Program-made: the position numbers and the translations under genes
In this document: positions 41,966 to 50,929 of the stretch, piece after piece
Layout: each line of letters starts with the position of its first letter
How positions within the stretch are numbered: position 1 is the stretch's first letter
DNA from: Bacteroidota bacterium
GTDB lineage: Bacteria; Bacteroidota; Bacteroidia; Flavobacteriales; Weeksellaceae
Length of the DNA: 59,404 bases
Direction of reading: 5' to 3'
Assembly (NCBI GenBank): GCA_023394415.1
Contig: JAEXAR010000045.1
Span: forward strand, 1-59,404
Notes under the pieces: model-generated
What the model was told of the DNA's origin: nothing
What the model saw: only the letters and a program-made list of their open reading frames with translations
Database searches by the model: none

Positions 41966-42562
41966 TTAGAATTTAACTCCTAAACCAACTTGGAAAGTGT
42001 TGTTTTTGTTATTAGCATCAGAACCCCACTTATCGTTATTAGTGATGTCGTTCATACCTGCTACATATCTTGCATTAAGACCGATGTTTTCAGTAACATT
42101 AAAACCAAGACCTAAACCAACTCCAAAGTTGAATTTGTTGAAATCGTCAGTATTTAAAGTACTAGTAGTATTATTGCTACCTGCAGTATACTTTTGATTT
42201 GCGTTTACCATAAATCCGAATTCAGGACCTGCTTCAAGGTAAAATTGAGGTGTTGCGTTGTACTGGAACATTACTGGAACAGTAATATAATCCAAGTTAA
42301 GAGTTGAAGAATATTTAGTTCCTAAAACAGTTGTTTCAGTTTTTGCACCAAGGTTATTGTATAGTACTTCAGGTTGGATGCTGAATCCTTCTGCAATTGG
42401 AGCATTCATAAATAAACCTGCATAATACCCAACCTTAGATTTTGCATCATCAAAACCATCAGCAGAGATAGAAGAAACGTTCATACCTGCTTTTGCACCA
42501 AATTGTTGAGCGAATGTTAATGAACTAACTGCGATTGCCGCTCCTAAAAATAATTTTTTCAT
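41966..42562 (-). CDS. PorT-family outer-membrane beta-barrel protein
   Basis: The 198-residue protein has a signal peptide ending LTFAQQ (about 1-19). It is followed by GAKAGMNVSSIS and YYAGLFMNAPIAEGF, then YITVPVMFQYNATPQFYLEAGP, FGVGLGLGFNVTENIGLNA and a terminal FQVGLGVKF. This is the classic eight-stranded porin-like barrel with an aromatic last residue, found in PorT/OMP_b-brl_2 families. It is monocistronic. No transport substrate can be inferred. Confidence 0.88.
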   Translation of the reverse strand: MKKLFLGAAIAVSSLTFAQQFGAKAGMNVSSISADGFDDAKSKVGYYAGLFMNAPIAEGFSIQPEVLYNNLGAKTETTVLGTKYSSTLNLDYITVPVMFQYNATPQFYLEAGPEFGFMVNANQKYTAGSNNTTSTLNTDDFNKFNFGVGLGLGFNVTENIGLNARYVAGMNDITNNDKWGSDANNKNNTFQVGLGVKF

Positions 42563-42713
42563 AATTTTTAAATTTTAATTAATCTTTTTCAAATTTTACT
42601 GATTGGTTACAGACAAGGACTGTGCCAAAAACCAAAAATTGACCTAAGAAAAAGTTATAATATTCCCACTTGTCGAATATGTTTTAGGTATAAAATTTAT
42701 TGTGAAACCTTTA

Positions 42714-43760
42714 CTAGTGGGAGTTTTTACTTTTATAAAATTCTAAACATTTGTTTATGTTTTCTACTGAAGTTTGATAATCATAAACCGAATTTCCAAT
42801 AGATTTTAATAAAGAAAAATTGATTTTTCCATGAGAATTCTTCTTGTCATTCAACATTAATTGTAAAATTTCTTCTTTATTAAATTGTTCAATATTGATA
42901 TAAGGATAGAATTTCGAAATGTTTTGAATGATGATTTCGGAAGTTTTCGAATCGATTAAATTTTCAAGATAGGAGAGATGTGTTTCGCAAATCATTCCCA
43001 AAGCAACACATTCGCCGTGAGGAATTATTTTACCGGATTTTAGAAATAAACCTTCAATTGCGTGACCAATCGTATGCCCGAAATTCAATGTTTTTCTAAT
43101 GTTCTGTTCTTTAAAATCTTTTTCTACGACATTTTGTTTGATCTGCATTGAACGTTCTATGAATGGAGAAACGGTTTCGGGCGAAAGTTCATTTATGGAA
43201 ATTAAATCGTTCCAATGCTTTTCATCCGCAATTAATCCGTGTTTCAGCATTTCAGCAAAACCACTTCTTAATTCTTCAAAAGGCAAGGTTTTTAGAAATT
43301 TTGGATAAACGAAAATTTGTTCGGCTTGTGCGAAAGTTCCGACAATATTTTTCAGAAACTGATGGTCAATTCCTGTTTTTCCGCCAATTGAAGCGTCACA
43401 CATTCCCAAAAGTGTGGTTGGAATATTGATGAATTTGATGCCGCGTTTATAAGTTGAAGCAACAAATCCGCCTAAATCTGAAATAACGCCGCCGCCTAAA
43501 TTGATAAGCAGTGATTTTCTGTCGGTTTCAAATTCTGAAAGAATTTCCCAAAGTTGTGTTGCAGTGTCGATGGTTTTCAGTTCTTCTCCGGCTTCAATTT
43601 CAATAATTTCAAAAGGAATTTCGGTTTCGAGGTTTCCTAAAAGTGTCGGAAGACAGTATTGATGGGTGTTTTCATCAACCAAAATTAACAACTGACTTGG
43701 TTTTAATTCAGAAATATATTGATTAAGTGATGTGAAATTTTCGTCTAAAACTGAAATCAT
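42714..43760 (-). CDS. aroB: 3-dehydroquinate synthase
   Basis: This second enzyme of the shikimate pathway cyclises DAHP to dehydroquinate using NAD+ and a divalent metal. The 348-residue protein has INLGGGVISDLGGFVASTYK, NIPTTLLGMCDASIGGKTGID and FAEMLKHGLIAD with the first metal-ligand region. Further on, LNFGHTIGHAIE and GECVALGM carry the metal ligands His and Glu. It is complete and of normal length. It has a TACTTTTG -7 box 18 nt upstream. Confidence 0.97.
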   Translation of the reverse strand: MISVLDENFTSLNQYISELKPSQLLILVDENTHQYCLPTLLGNLETEIPFEIIEIEAGEELKTIDTATQLWEILSEFETDRKSLLINLGGGVISDLGGFVASTYKRGIKFINIPTTLLGMCDASIGGKTGIDHQFLKNIVGTFAQAEQIFVYPKFLKTLPFEELRSGFAEMLKHGLIADEKHWNDLISINELSPETVSPFIERSMQIKQNVVEKDFKEQNIRKTLNFGHTIGHAIEGLFLKSGKIIPHGECVALGMICETHLSYLENLIDSKTSEIIIQNISKFYPYINIEQFNKEEILQLMLNDKKNSHGKINFSLLKSIGNSVYDYQTSVENINKCLEFYKSKNSH

Positions 43761-43777
43761 TGGGGTTAATATTTCTA

Positions 43778-43785
43778 CAAAAGTA
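43778..43785 (-). promoter_or_regulatory. -7 promoter element for aroB
   Basis: The minus strand reads TACTTTTG, 18 nt before the aroB start codon. Confidence 0.45.
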
Positions 43786-43862
43786 ATAATATGTTTTTTT
43801 AAAATTTTAAGAATTCATCAAGTATTATTAAATTTGATTCCGAAATTTTTCTAATAAATAAT

Positions 43863-45032
43863 ATGTCAATTTTTAACGATACTCAAATCGCTTTTCAGGA
43901 TAAAACAACAGAGCAACTTAAAAAAGCTTATTGGATGTTTAAAATGATAGAACATCCTCATCTTACAAGTTTGGGCATCAAAGCGCTAAATTTTACTATT
44001 CAAAATAATTTTCCATTTGTTGAAAGTATTGTTCGCAAAACATTATTCGATCAATTTGTAGGTGGTGAAACGCGAGAAAAAAGTATGGAAGTGGTGAAAA
44101 AACTTTTCAAACATCACATCGGAAGTATTTTCGACTATGCAATTGAAGGCAAGGAAGAAGAAGCAACTTTTGATCATACTTGTGAAGAAATAAAACAAAA
44201 CATCAAATTTGCAGAAGGTAATCCTGCAATTCCGTTTGTGGTTTTTAAACCAACCGGTTTTGGAAGATTAGATTTGTACGCTGATGTTCAGGCAGGAAAT
44301 GAATTAACCAGCAGCGAAAAAGAAGAATGGAATCGCATTGTAAACCGTTACGAAGATGTTTGTAAAATGGCTTTCGAAAGAAATGTGGTTATTATGATTG
44401 ATGCAGAAGAGACTTGGATTCAAGGCGCAGTAGATAATTTGGTCAACGAAATGAAAGCCAAATACAACAAAGAAAAAGCGATTGTTTGGAACACGATTCA
44501 AATGTACAGAACCGGAAGATTAGAATATTTGGCAGAAGATTTAAAAAGAGCCAACGAAAAAAACTATCTTTTAGGTTATAAATTTGTTCGTGGCGCATAT
44601 ATGGAAAAAGAACGAGCCAGAGCCGAAGAATTAGGATATCCGGATCCAATACAACCAAATAAATCTGCGACAGACGATAACTTCAATGCAGCCATTGATT
44701 TTGTGATGAACAATTTAGATAGAGTTTCCGCATTCTTCGGAACTCACAACGAGAAATCTACAGAATTGGTGATGGATAAAATGAAAGAAAAAAATCTTCC
44801 CAACGATTTTGAAAAAATTCATTTCGGACAATTGTATGGAATGAGCGATAATATTACGTATTTTTTAGGTGATAAAAATTACAACGCCACAAAATATCTT
44901 CCTTACGGACCTGTAAAAGATGTTGTGCCTTACCTTACAAGAAGAGCGCAAGAAAATACGTCTGTTGCTGGACAAACCGGAAGAGAACTTGGATTAATTG
45001 AGAAAGAGTTGCAGAGAAGAAAAGGACTTTGA
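43863..45032 (+). CDS. Proline dehydrogenase
   Basis: This monofunctional FAD enzyme oxidises proline to pyrroline-5-carboxylate at the membrane. The 389-residue barrel protein has IPFVVFKPTGFGRLDLY, VVIMIDAEETWIQGAVD, VWNTIQMYRTGRLEYL, YKFVRGAYMEKERA and the C-terminal YGPVKDVVPYLTRRAQENTS, which matches the R-R-x-x-E substrate motif. No P5C dehydrogenase or PutA fusion is present, as usual in Bacteroidetes. It is monocistronic and followed by a repeat-rich spacer of about 300 bp. Confidence 0.95.
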   Translation: MSIFNDTQIAFQDKTTEQLKKAYWMFKMIEHPHLTSLGIKALNFTIQNNFPFVESIVRKTLFDQFVGGETREKSMEVVKKLFKHHIGSIFDYAIEGKEEEATFDHTCEEIKQNIKFAEGNPAIPFVVFKPTGFGRLDLYADVQAGNELTSSEKEEWNRIVNRYEDVCKMAFERNVVIMIDAEETWIQGAVDNLVNEMKAKYNKEKAIVWNTIQMYRTGRLEYLAEDLKRANEKNYLLGYKFVRGAYMEKERARAEELGYPDPIQPNKSATDDNFNAAIDFVMNNLDRVSAFFGTHNEKSTELVMDKMKEKNLPNDFEKIHFGQLYGMSDNITYFLGDKNYNATKYLPYGPVKDVVPYLTRRAQENTSVAGQTGRELGLIEKELQRRKGL

Positions 45033-45102
45033 ATTTGAAAATTTCATAATTTGAAATTTGAAAATTCAGTTTTTAATTATTGAAACAAAAATATCAATAG
45101 GA

Positions 45103-45154
45103 GCGGGATTTAGCCCGCTTTAATTTTTGATTTTTCCGCTTGGCTTTAGCCAAA
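45103..45154. repeat. Intergenic paired-hairpin repeat (AGCGGGATTTAGCCCGCT type)
   Basis: A first stem AGCGGG / CCCGCT (loop ATTTAG) is followed after 20 nt by TTGGCT / AGCCAA. Both share the phrase (G)GNTTTAGCC. This is a dispersed-looking element in the 307-bp spacer between proline dehydrogenase and priA. Confidence 0.75.
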
Positions 45155-45195
45155 ATTTATGAAGTAAAGTTTTATAAAGCGTAATATATATTTCC

Positions 45196-45203
45196 TAAAT
45201 TTG
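45196..45203 (+). promoter_or_regulatory. Possible -7 element upstream of priA
   Basis: TAAATTTG matches TAnnTTTG. It lies 137 nt before the priA start, just ahead of the large inverted repeat, so the repeat would be transcribed in the 5' leader. Confidence 0.35.
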
Positions 45204-45213
45204 TAAAAAGAAC

Positions 45214-45310
45214 AATGTCATTCTGAACGAAGCAATGCGGAGTGAAGAATCTCTTTAATCAAAAGATTCTTCACTTCATTCGTTTTACTCATTTCGTTCA
45301 GAATGACATT
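45214..45310. repeat. 97-bp inverted repeat (TGTCATTCTGAACGAA type) in the priA leader
   Basis: Outer arms of 18 nt (45214-45231 and 45293-45310) and inner arms of 12 nt (AGTGAAGAATCT / AGATTCTTCACT) are all perfect reverse complements. Together they form a long interrupted hairpin. The sequence GTCATTCTGAACGAA is, to my knowledge, a common intergenic repeat in Bacteroidetes genomes. It ends 29 bp before the priA start. Confidence 0.92.
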
Positions 45311-45339
45311 CAAGAATTTACAAATCAACCAATCCGAAA

Positions 45340-47787
45340 TTGAATTTCGCTCAAATCATTCTTCCGCTCAATTTAAAAGGAACTTTTACCTATAAAGTTC
45401 CACAGGATTTAGTTGGAAAAATTGAGGAAGGAATGCGCGTTCTGGTTTCATTTCGAGGTAAGAAAATCTATACGGGAATTGTTGCAGAACTTCACGAAAA
45501 TGAACCTGAAAACTTCAAACCGAAAGACATCATCAGTATTTTAGACGATGCACCAATTTTACCAAAACAACAGTTGGAATTTTGGTTTTGGCTTTCCGAA
45601 TATTACCTCTGCAATCTTGGTGAAATTTATCGTTTTTCTTTTCCGAGTTCTTTAAAATTGGAGAGTGAAACTTATCTAAAATTAAAACCAAATGCTGTTA
45701 TTGATTTTCAGAATTTGGATGTGAATGAAATGTATTTAATTCAAGCGTTGGAAGTTCGGCAAATGGTAAATCTTTCAGAAATTGAAGCCTTTATCCCCAA
45801 AAAAGACATCATTAAAACCATCAATTCATTGATTGATTTACAATATATTGAAATTGATGAAAAAATTGCTGAAAAATATAAAGCCAAAGAAATTGCTTAC
45901 CTCAAGATTAATCCGGAAAAATTAATCATTAATAATTTACCGGAAATTCTACTTTCGCTGAAGCGTTCGCCAAAACAGCAGGAACTACTTCTTTTAATCA
46001 TTGAAAAAGAAACTGAAAATCTGGAAAAACCAATCCGAAAATCTGATATTTTTGAGGAAGGAAATTTCGCGCATTCTCAATTAAAATCATTGGTTGATAA
46101 AGGTTTTATTGAAGAATATTTTCTGCAAAAAGACCGCATCGAAAGTTATGAAGGAGAAACCGAAACTATTGAAGAACTTACAGATGCTCAAAGACACGCT
46201 AAATCTGAAATTGATAAAGCTTTTTCAGAAGGAAAAAATGTTTTGCTTCATGGCGTAACTTCTTCCGGAAAAACCCACATTTATTTAGAAGAAATCGAGA
46301 AAACTATCAATGAAGGTCATAATGTTTTGTTTCTGCTACCCGAAATTTCTTTAACCAAGCAAATCACCAAAAGATTAGAAAAAAAATATGGGAAACAATT
46401 GGGTTTTTATCATCAAAAGCTCACAGATTTTGAAAGGGTAGAAGTATGGCGCAAAATACGTAACAATGAAATCAAAATTCTAATCGGAACCCGAATTTCA
46501 CTGTTTTTGCCATTCCAAAACTTAGGGCTTATAGTGGTTGATGAAGAGCATGACACTGCTTATAAGCCACGTGAAGTATCTCCCTATTTCAATGCGAAAG
46601 ATGCGGCATTGGTATTATCCGGTTTTTATGATGCTAAAGTGATTTTGGGTTCAGCAACACCGTCTGTAGAAAGTTATTGGCTGGCGAAAAATGATAAATT
46701 AAAATATGTTCCGCTTAACGAACGCTTTGGAAAAGTAAAATTGCCGGAGTTTGAACTGGTAGATTTTAAAGAAGCTCAAAATTCCAAAAGCGTAAACGGT
46801 AATTTTTCTTTGAAAACGCTTGAGGAAATTCGTAAAGTTTTAGAAGAAAAAAAACAAACGATTGTACTTCACAATCGCCGTGGCTATGCTAATGTTGTAG
46901 AATGCGAAAGTTGTGGTTATGTTGCATATTGCAGCAATTGTGATGTGGTGATGACATACCATAAATACAGCAACGAACTGAAATGTCATTATTGCGGACA
47001 CAAAGCAACAAAACCTAAAACCTGTCCGAAATGCTTTTCTGAAAATCTCAATACCAGAGGTGTTGGCGTTGAACAAATTCACGAGGAAATTTCTAGAATT
47101 TTTCCCGACGCAGAAGTTGATAGAATGGATGTAGATTCGATGCGAAAAAAGTTTTCCTACGAGAAGCTTTACGAAAAAATAGAAGAAGGTGAAACTGACA
47201 TCATCGTCGGCACACAAATGATTTCCAAAGGTTTGGATTTTGATAATATCGAACTCGTTACGATTCCAAGAGCAGATCAAATGCTTTATGTTCAGGATTT
47301 TAGAGCAGAAGAAAGAGCTTATCAGTTAATAATACAGGTTTCCGGAAGGGCAGGACGAGTTTCCGGTAACGGGAGAATTCTAATTCAGACTTATAATCCG
47401 CATCATTCTGTATTTCAATTGATTAAAGAGAATGAAGTAGATAAAATTTATCAATATTTTCTGGATGAAAGAAAGAAGTTTCATTATCCGCCATTTACTA
47501 GAACCATTTTGATTGAAATAAAACACAGAAAAGAAGATAAAGTAGACAGAGCTTCTCAATTTTTAACTTCAATTTTAAGAAAATATCTTCCTCACGAATG
47601 CGTTTTAGGTCCTGAAAAATCGCCAATTGGCAAAATTAACCTTCTTTATCAATATCAAATTTTACTTAAACTTCCACGTGGAAAAAATTATACAATATTT
47701 AAGAATTTTGTAACAGAAAGTTTAGAGGAATTTGATGAAGTTACCGCTTATCAAAGTATCAAAAAACATATTTATGTTGATTTTTAA
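45340..47787 (+). CDS. priA: Primosomal protein N' (replication restart helicase PriA)
   Basis: PriA reloads the replisome at stalled forks. The 815-residue protein has an N-terminal DNA-binding domain starting NFAQIILPLNLKGTFTYKVP (family form M-x-x-A-x-V-x-L-P), Walker A GVTSSGKTH, VDEEHD (DEAH-type motif II), and a zinc-binding insert with CESCGYVAYC, then CHYCGH and CPKC. Helicase C-terminal motifs are GTQMISKGLDFDN and QVSGRAGR. It starts at TTG (45340), because no in-frame ATG lies upstream within the conserved N-terminus. Confidence 0.96.
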   Translation: MNFAQIILPLNLKGTFTYKVPQDLVGKIEEGMRVLVSFRGKKIYTGIVAELHENEPENFKPKDIISILDDAPILPKQQLEFWFWLSEYYLCNLGEIYRFSFPSSLKLESETYLKLKPNAVIDFQNLDVNEMYLIQALEVRQMVNLSEIEAFIPKKDIIKTINSLIDLQYIEIDEKIAEKYKAKEIAYLKINPEKLIINNLPEILLSLKRSPKQQELLLLIIEKETENLEKPIRKSDIFEEGNFAHSQLKSLVDKGFIEEYFLQKDRIESYEGETETIEELTDAQRHAKSEIDKAFSEGKNVLLHGVTSSGKTHIYLEEIEKTINEGHNVLFLLPEISLTKQITKRLEKKYGKQLGFYHQKLTDFERVEVWRKIRNNEIKILIGTRISLFLPFQNLGLIVVDEEHDTAYKPREVSPYFNAKDAALVLSGFYDAKVILGSATPSVESYWLAKNDKLKYVPLNERFGKVKLPEFELVDFKEAQNSKSVNGNFSLKTLEEIRKVLEEKKQTIVLHNRRGYANVVECESCGYVAYCSNCDVVMTYHKYSNELKCHYCGHKATKPKTCPKCFSENLNTRGVGVEQIHEEISRIFPDAEVDRMDVDSMRKKFSYEKLYEKIEEGETDIIVGTQMISKGLDFDNIELVTIPRADQMLYVQDFRAEERAYQLIIQVSGRAGRVSGNGRILIQTYNPHHSVFQLIKENEVDKIYQYFLDERKKFHYPPFTRTILIEIKHRKEDKVDRASQFLTSILRKYLPHECVLGPEKSPIGKINLLYQYQILLKLPRGKNYTIFKNFVTESLEEFDEVTAYQSIKKHIYVDF

Positions 47788-47852
47788 CAATTTTTAACAC
47801 TTTTTTTAGAAATTTACCATATTGTAAGGCTCTGACATTCAATAATAATATT

Positions 47853-47860
47853 TACTTTTG
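47853..47860 (+). promoter_or_regulatory. Possible -7 element for dacB
   Basis: TACTTTTG matches TAnnTTTG, 80 nt upstream of the dacB start. The -33 position is unclear. Confidence 0.35.
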
Positions 47861-47939
47861 ACCGTTTGATTATTGTTTTGGTCAAATCTTGTTTAACTTC
47901 CCTGTTATAGAGATTATCAAAAAGTAAAAGAATATTTGA

Positions 47940-49397
47940 ATGATTAGAGTTAAAAATTATATTTCTACCCTTGCTGTTGTTGTCTCGGGATTAGCCTTTT
48001 CGCAATCGAGCAACATACCTTCTCACTACACCACAATGTATGAGAATCAGACAAGAACCTACGCTTCCGCCGATAACGAAAAAATAGCATTAAGTGTAAA
48101 AGACGAAATCGACATCAATATCAATCGTTTGATGAGTGATCCTGTTTTGCGTAATGCTAATTGGGGATTTGTAATTTACGATCCAAAAACACAAAAAGTG
48201 GTTAGTTCTTATAATGAGAATAACGCTTTGGTTCCGGCATCTACTACAAAACTTCTTACAACAGATACCGCACTTTCGCTTCTTGGTCCAAAATTTAAAT
48301 GGATTACACAGTTAGAGTATGCAGGAGATATTGATGCAGACGGCACACTAAACGGAAATCTTTATATCGTAGGTAGTGGCGATCCTTCATTGGGAACTCG
48401 TAAAGCAGGAGCTAGTTCCTACACTGACATTGTTTCAGATTTTATTTATGCAATGGCTGACAAAGGAATTAAAAAGGTTACCGGCGACATCATCATTCAA
48501 ACCGCAGTTTTCAAAGAAAATAAAACCGCTTCATTACCTTCAAATATTGTTTGGATGGAGCATAACAACTATTATCTTCCGGTTGGTACTACACAAGGTG
48601 TAGATCCACGCCACGAAAAACTGACTGTAAAGCAACATAATCCTTTCGAACAAACTAAAAAATACTTCTATATTTCGCCATACATCAACAAACTGGTTTA
48701 CGCTGATAAATTTGAAGGCAACTGGATTACGACAAGTCTTCCTGATGCACCAAATTACTTGGCAACGGTTTTAAGAAATTCTATGATTAAAAGCGGAATT
48801 CCGGTAGTAGGAAAGGTTACTGCAAAAATGGTTGACCGTGATCCTGAAGCCAGAAAAACAATTACTGCGTACAAATCACCAACTTTGAAAGACATAGTTT
48901 ATGAAACCAATCAGGTAAGTGACAATGCTTTGGCAGAAGCGCTTTTGAGAATGGTAGGTTTCCAAAAATCAGGTGATCAAACTTTGGAAAGTGGAAAAGC
49001 GGTAGTGGTAGAAAATTTGAGAGGGAAAAATTTCGATACTTCATCTTTAGTTTTTATAGATGGTAGCGGACTTTCCAGAAGTCATAGAGTGACGCCAATT
49101 TCTCAAGCTAAATTTTTGGCAAACGAAATGAATGAGCCTTATTATAAAGATTTTATCGAATCTTTACCAATAGCAGGACAAACCGGAACTTTAAAGAAAA
49201 TGTTTTTTGGAGATTCTTACGGACAAATTTATGCAAAAACAGGAACTTTAAGTAAAGTGAAAACACTTGCAGGATATATTAAAACAAGATCAGGCAGAAC
49301 TTTAACATTCTCTCTTTTAATCAATAACTACGCAGGTTCTGTAGATCAGGTGAAGGACAGAATGGAGCAATTGCTAAATCCGACAGTAAATCTTTAA
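47940..49397 (+). CDS. dacB: D-alanyl-D-alanine carboxypeptidase/endopeptidase (PBP4 class)
   Basis: This periplasmic class C penicillin-binding protein trims peptidoglycan stem peptides or cross-links. The 485-residue protein has a signal peptide (1-21, ending FSQ), SxxK S101-T-T-K104 in VPASTTKLL, SDN in NQVSDNALAEALLR, and KTG in YAKTGTLSKVK. The long insertion between SxxK and SDN is typical of the PBP4/DacB class. It is complete, and ends before a perfect palindromic terminator. Confidence 0.94.
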   Translation: MIRVKNYISTLAVVVSGLAFSQSSNIPSHYTTMYENQTRTYASADNEKIALSVKDEIDININRLMSDPVLRNANWGFVIYDPKTQKVVSSYNENNALVPASTTKLLTTDTALSLLGPKFKWITQLEYAGDIDADGTLNGNLYIVGSGDPSLGTRKAGASSYTDIVSDFIYAMADKGIKKVTGDIIIQTAVFKENKTASLPSNIVWMEHNNYYLPVGTTQGVDPRHEKLTVKQHNPFEQTKKYFYISPYINKLVYADKFEGNWITTSLPDAPNYLATVLRNSMIKSGIPVVGKVTAKMVDRDPEARKTITAYKSPTLKDIVYETNQVSDNALAEALLRMVGFQKSGDQTLESGKAVVVENLRGKNFDTSSLVFIDGSGLSRSHRVTPISQAKFLANEMNEPYYKDFIESLPIAGQTGTLKKMFFGDSYGQIYAKTGTLSKVKTLAGYIKTRSGRTLTFSLLINNYAGSVDQVKDRMEQLLNPTVNL

Positions 49398-49419
49398 CAA
49401 ATTGAGATTTAATTATATT

Positions 49420-49449
49420 AAAAACTCTCATCGATCGATGAGAGTTTTT
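49420..49449. terminator. Perfect 30-bp palindrome acting as bidirectional terminator
   Basis: AAAAACTCTCATCGA / TCGATGAGAGTTTTT is exactly self-complementary with no loop bases, with the U-tract as part of the stem on both strands. It follows the dacB stop by 22 bp. Confidence 0.88.
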
Positions 49450-49624
49450 AATTTACCTCCTTTATTCCAAGGATCTTTGTAATCAACATTCTCATATAAG
49501 AAGTCCTATTGATAGAATTTTAAAAATGATAATCCAGAAATACCTGTGGTTTGCTCACATCAATCAGAATTGTATCATTGCTTATTTTATAGTGTTTTTA
49601 AAGGGTAATTCAGGAAGATTTAAT
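49450..49624 (-). other. Intergenic region with coding-like minus-strand scraps
   Basis: No intact gene is seen. On the minus strand one frame reads SNDTILIDVSKPQVFLDYHF then stop, and a second frame, shifted, reads YENVDYKDPWNKGGKLKTL and ends at a TGA inside the palindromic terminator. These could be the decayed tail of a lost gene that once used that terminator. I recognise no family. Confidence 0.25.
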
Positions 49625-49632
49625 TAAATTTG
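49625..49632 (+). promoter_or_regulatory. -7 promoter element for kbl
   Basis: TAAATTTG matches TAnnTTTG, 20 nt before the kbl start codon. Confidence 0.45.
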
Positions 49633-49652
49633 TGAAATTCAAAATTTAACTT

Positions 49653-50849
49653 ATGATTTCCAATAATTTCCTAACCACGCTTCAGAATGAACTTCAGAAT
49701 ATTGATAATGACGGGCTTTACAAAAGAGAACGTATCATTACCTCTCAACAGTCAGCAGAAATTGTAGCCAACGGTAAAACCCTTCTTAATTTCTGCGCCA
49801 ACAATTACCTTGGGCTTTCAAACAATAAAGAAGTAATGAAAGCATCTCAGGATATGATTGAATCTCACGGTTACGGAATGTCGTCTGTTCGTTTCATTTG
49901 CGGCACACAGGATATCCATAAAGAATTGGAAGCTAAAATTTCCGAATTTTTAGGAATGGAAGATACCATACTTTACGCTGCCTGCTTTGATGCTAACGGC
50001 GGTGTTTTCGAGCCGTTGTTTACAGAGGAAGATGCCATTATCTCAGATGAACTGAACCACGCGTCAATTATTGATGGCGTAAGGCTTTGCAAAGCGGCGA
50101 GATACCGCTACAAAAACAATAATATGGAAGATTTGGAAGCGCAGTTGATTGAGGCTTCCAATCAAAATCATCGTTTTAAAATTATTGTAACCGATGGCGT
50201 TTTCTCGATGGATGGAATTGTGGCTGATTTAAAAGGCGTTTGTGATTTGGCCGAAAAGTACGATGCATTAGTAATGGTAGACGATTCTCACGCAACTGGA
50301 TTTATTGGTAAAACAGGTCGTGGAACACACGAAGCAAATGAAGTAATGGGAAGAGTAGATATTATTACTTCTACACTTGGCAAAGCTTTGGGAGGTGCAT
50401 TAGGAGGATTTACTTCCGGTAAAAAAGAAATTATTGATATGTTGAGACAGCGTTCCAGACCATATTTGTTTTCAAATTCATTGGCGCCGGGAATTGTGGG
50501 GGCTGCCATAAAGGTTTTGGATATGATTTCTGATGATACTTCGCTTCGTGATAAAGTGATGGATAATGCAGAATACTTCAGAACTGAAATGAAAGCCAAA
50601 GGTTTTGACATTCCTGATGGTGATGCTGCAATAGTTCCGGTGATGTTATACGATGCGCCTTTAGCGCAAAAAATGGCAGAAAGAATGATGGATGAAGGCA
50701 TTTACGTAATAGGATTTTTCTATCCTGTAGTTCCTAAAGGCAAAGCCAGAATAAGGGTGCAGCTTTCTGCGGCTCATACCAGGGAACATTTGGATAAAGC
50801 GATTACCGCTTTTGAAAAAGTGGGAAAAGAACTTGGCGTTATCGCATAA
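49653..50849 (+). CDS. kbl: Glycine C-acetyltransferase (2-amino-3-ketobutyrate CoA ligase)
   Basis: Kbl interconverts glycine plus acetyl-CoA and 2-amino-3-ketobutyrate in threonine breakdown. The 398-residue PLP enzyme has NFCANNYLGLSNN, SHGYGMSSVRFICGTQ, DELNHASIIDGVRLCK, VMVDDSHATGFIGKTGRG and the PLP lysine in TSTLGKALGGALGGFT. GFFYPVVPKGKARIRVQ and SAAHTREHLDKAI are typical of Kbl. It is a paralogue of the alpha-oxoamine synthase at 5880 but clearly in the Kbl branch. No threonine dehydrogenase is next to it. Confidence 0.95.
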   Translation: MISNNFLTTLQNELQNIDNDGLYKRERIITSQQSAEIVANGKTLLNFCANNYLGLSNNKEVMKASQDMIESHGYGMSSVRFICGTQDIHKELEAKISEFLGMEDTILYAACFDANGGVFEPLFTEEDAIISDELNHASIIDGVRLCKAARYRYKNNNMEDLEAQLIEASNQNHRFKIIVTDGVFSMDGIVADLKGVCDLAEKYDALVMVDDSHATGFIGKTGRGTHEANEVMGRVDIITSTLGKALGGALGGFTSGKKEIIDMLRQRSRPYLFSNSLAPGIVGAAIKVLDMISDDTSLRDKVMDNAEYFRTEMKAKGFDIPDGDAAIVPVMLYDAPLAQKMAERMMDEGIYVIGFFYPVVPKGKARIRVQLSAAHTREHLDKAITAFEKVGKELGVIA

Positions 50850-50861
50850 GATAAAAGTACT

Positions 50862-50890
50862 AACCTTCCTAATTTGGGAAGGTTTTTTTT
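50862..50890 (+). terminator. Terminator of kbl
   Basis: AACCTTCC / GGAAGGTT with a TAATTTG loop and eight T residues, 12 bp after the stop. Confidence 0.9.
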
Positions 50891-50900
50891 AAAAATTTAT

Positions 50901-50916
50901 CTCTACATTTGTAGAG
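50901..50916. promoter_or_regulatory. 16-bp perfect palindrome overlapping a -7 box
   Basis: CTCTACA-TT-TGTAGAG is an exact palindrome and contains TACATTTG (50904-50911), a TAnnTTTG box 18 nt before the next start codon. It could be a small operator on the promoter. Confidence 0.45.
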
Positions 50917-50929
50917 TAAAAGTTTTGAA

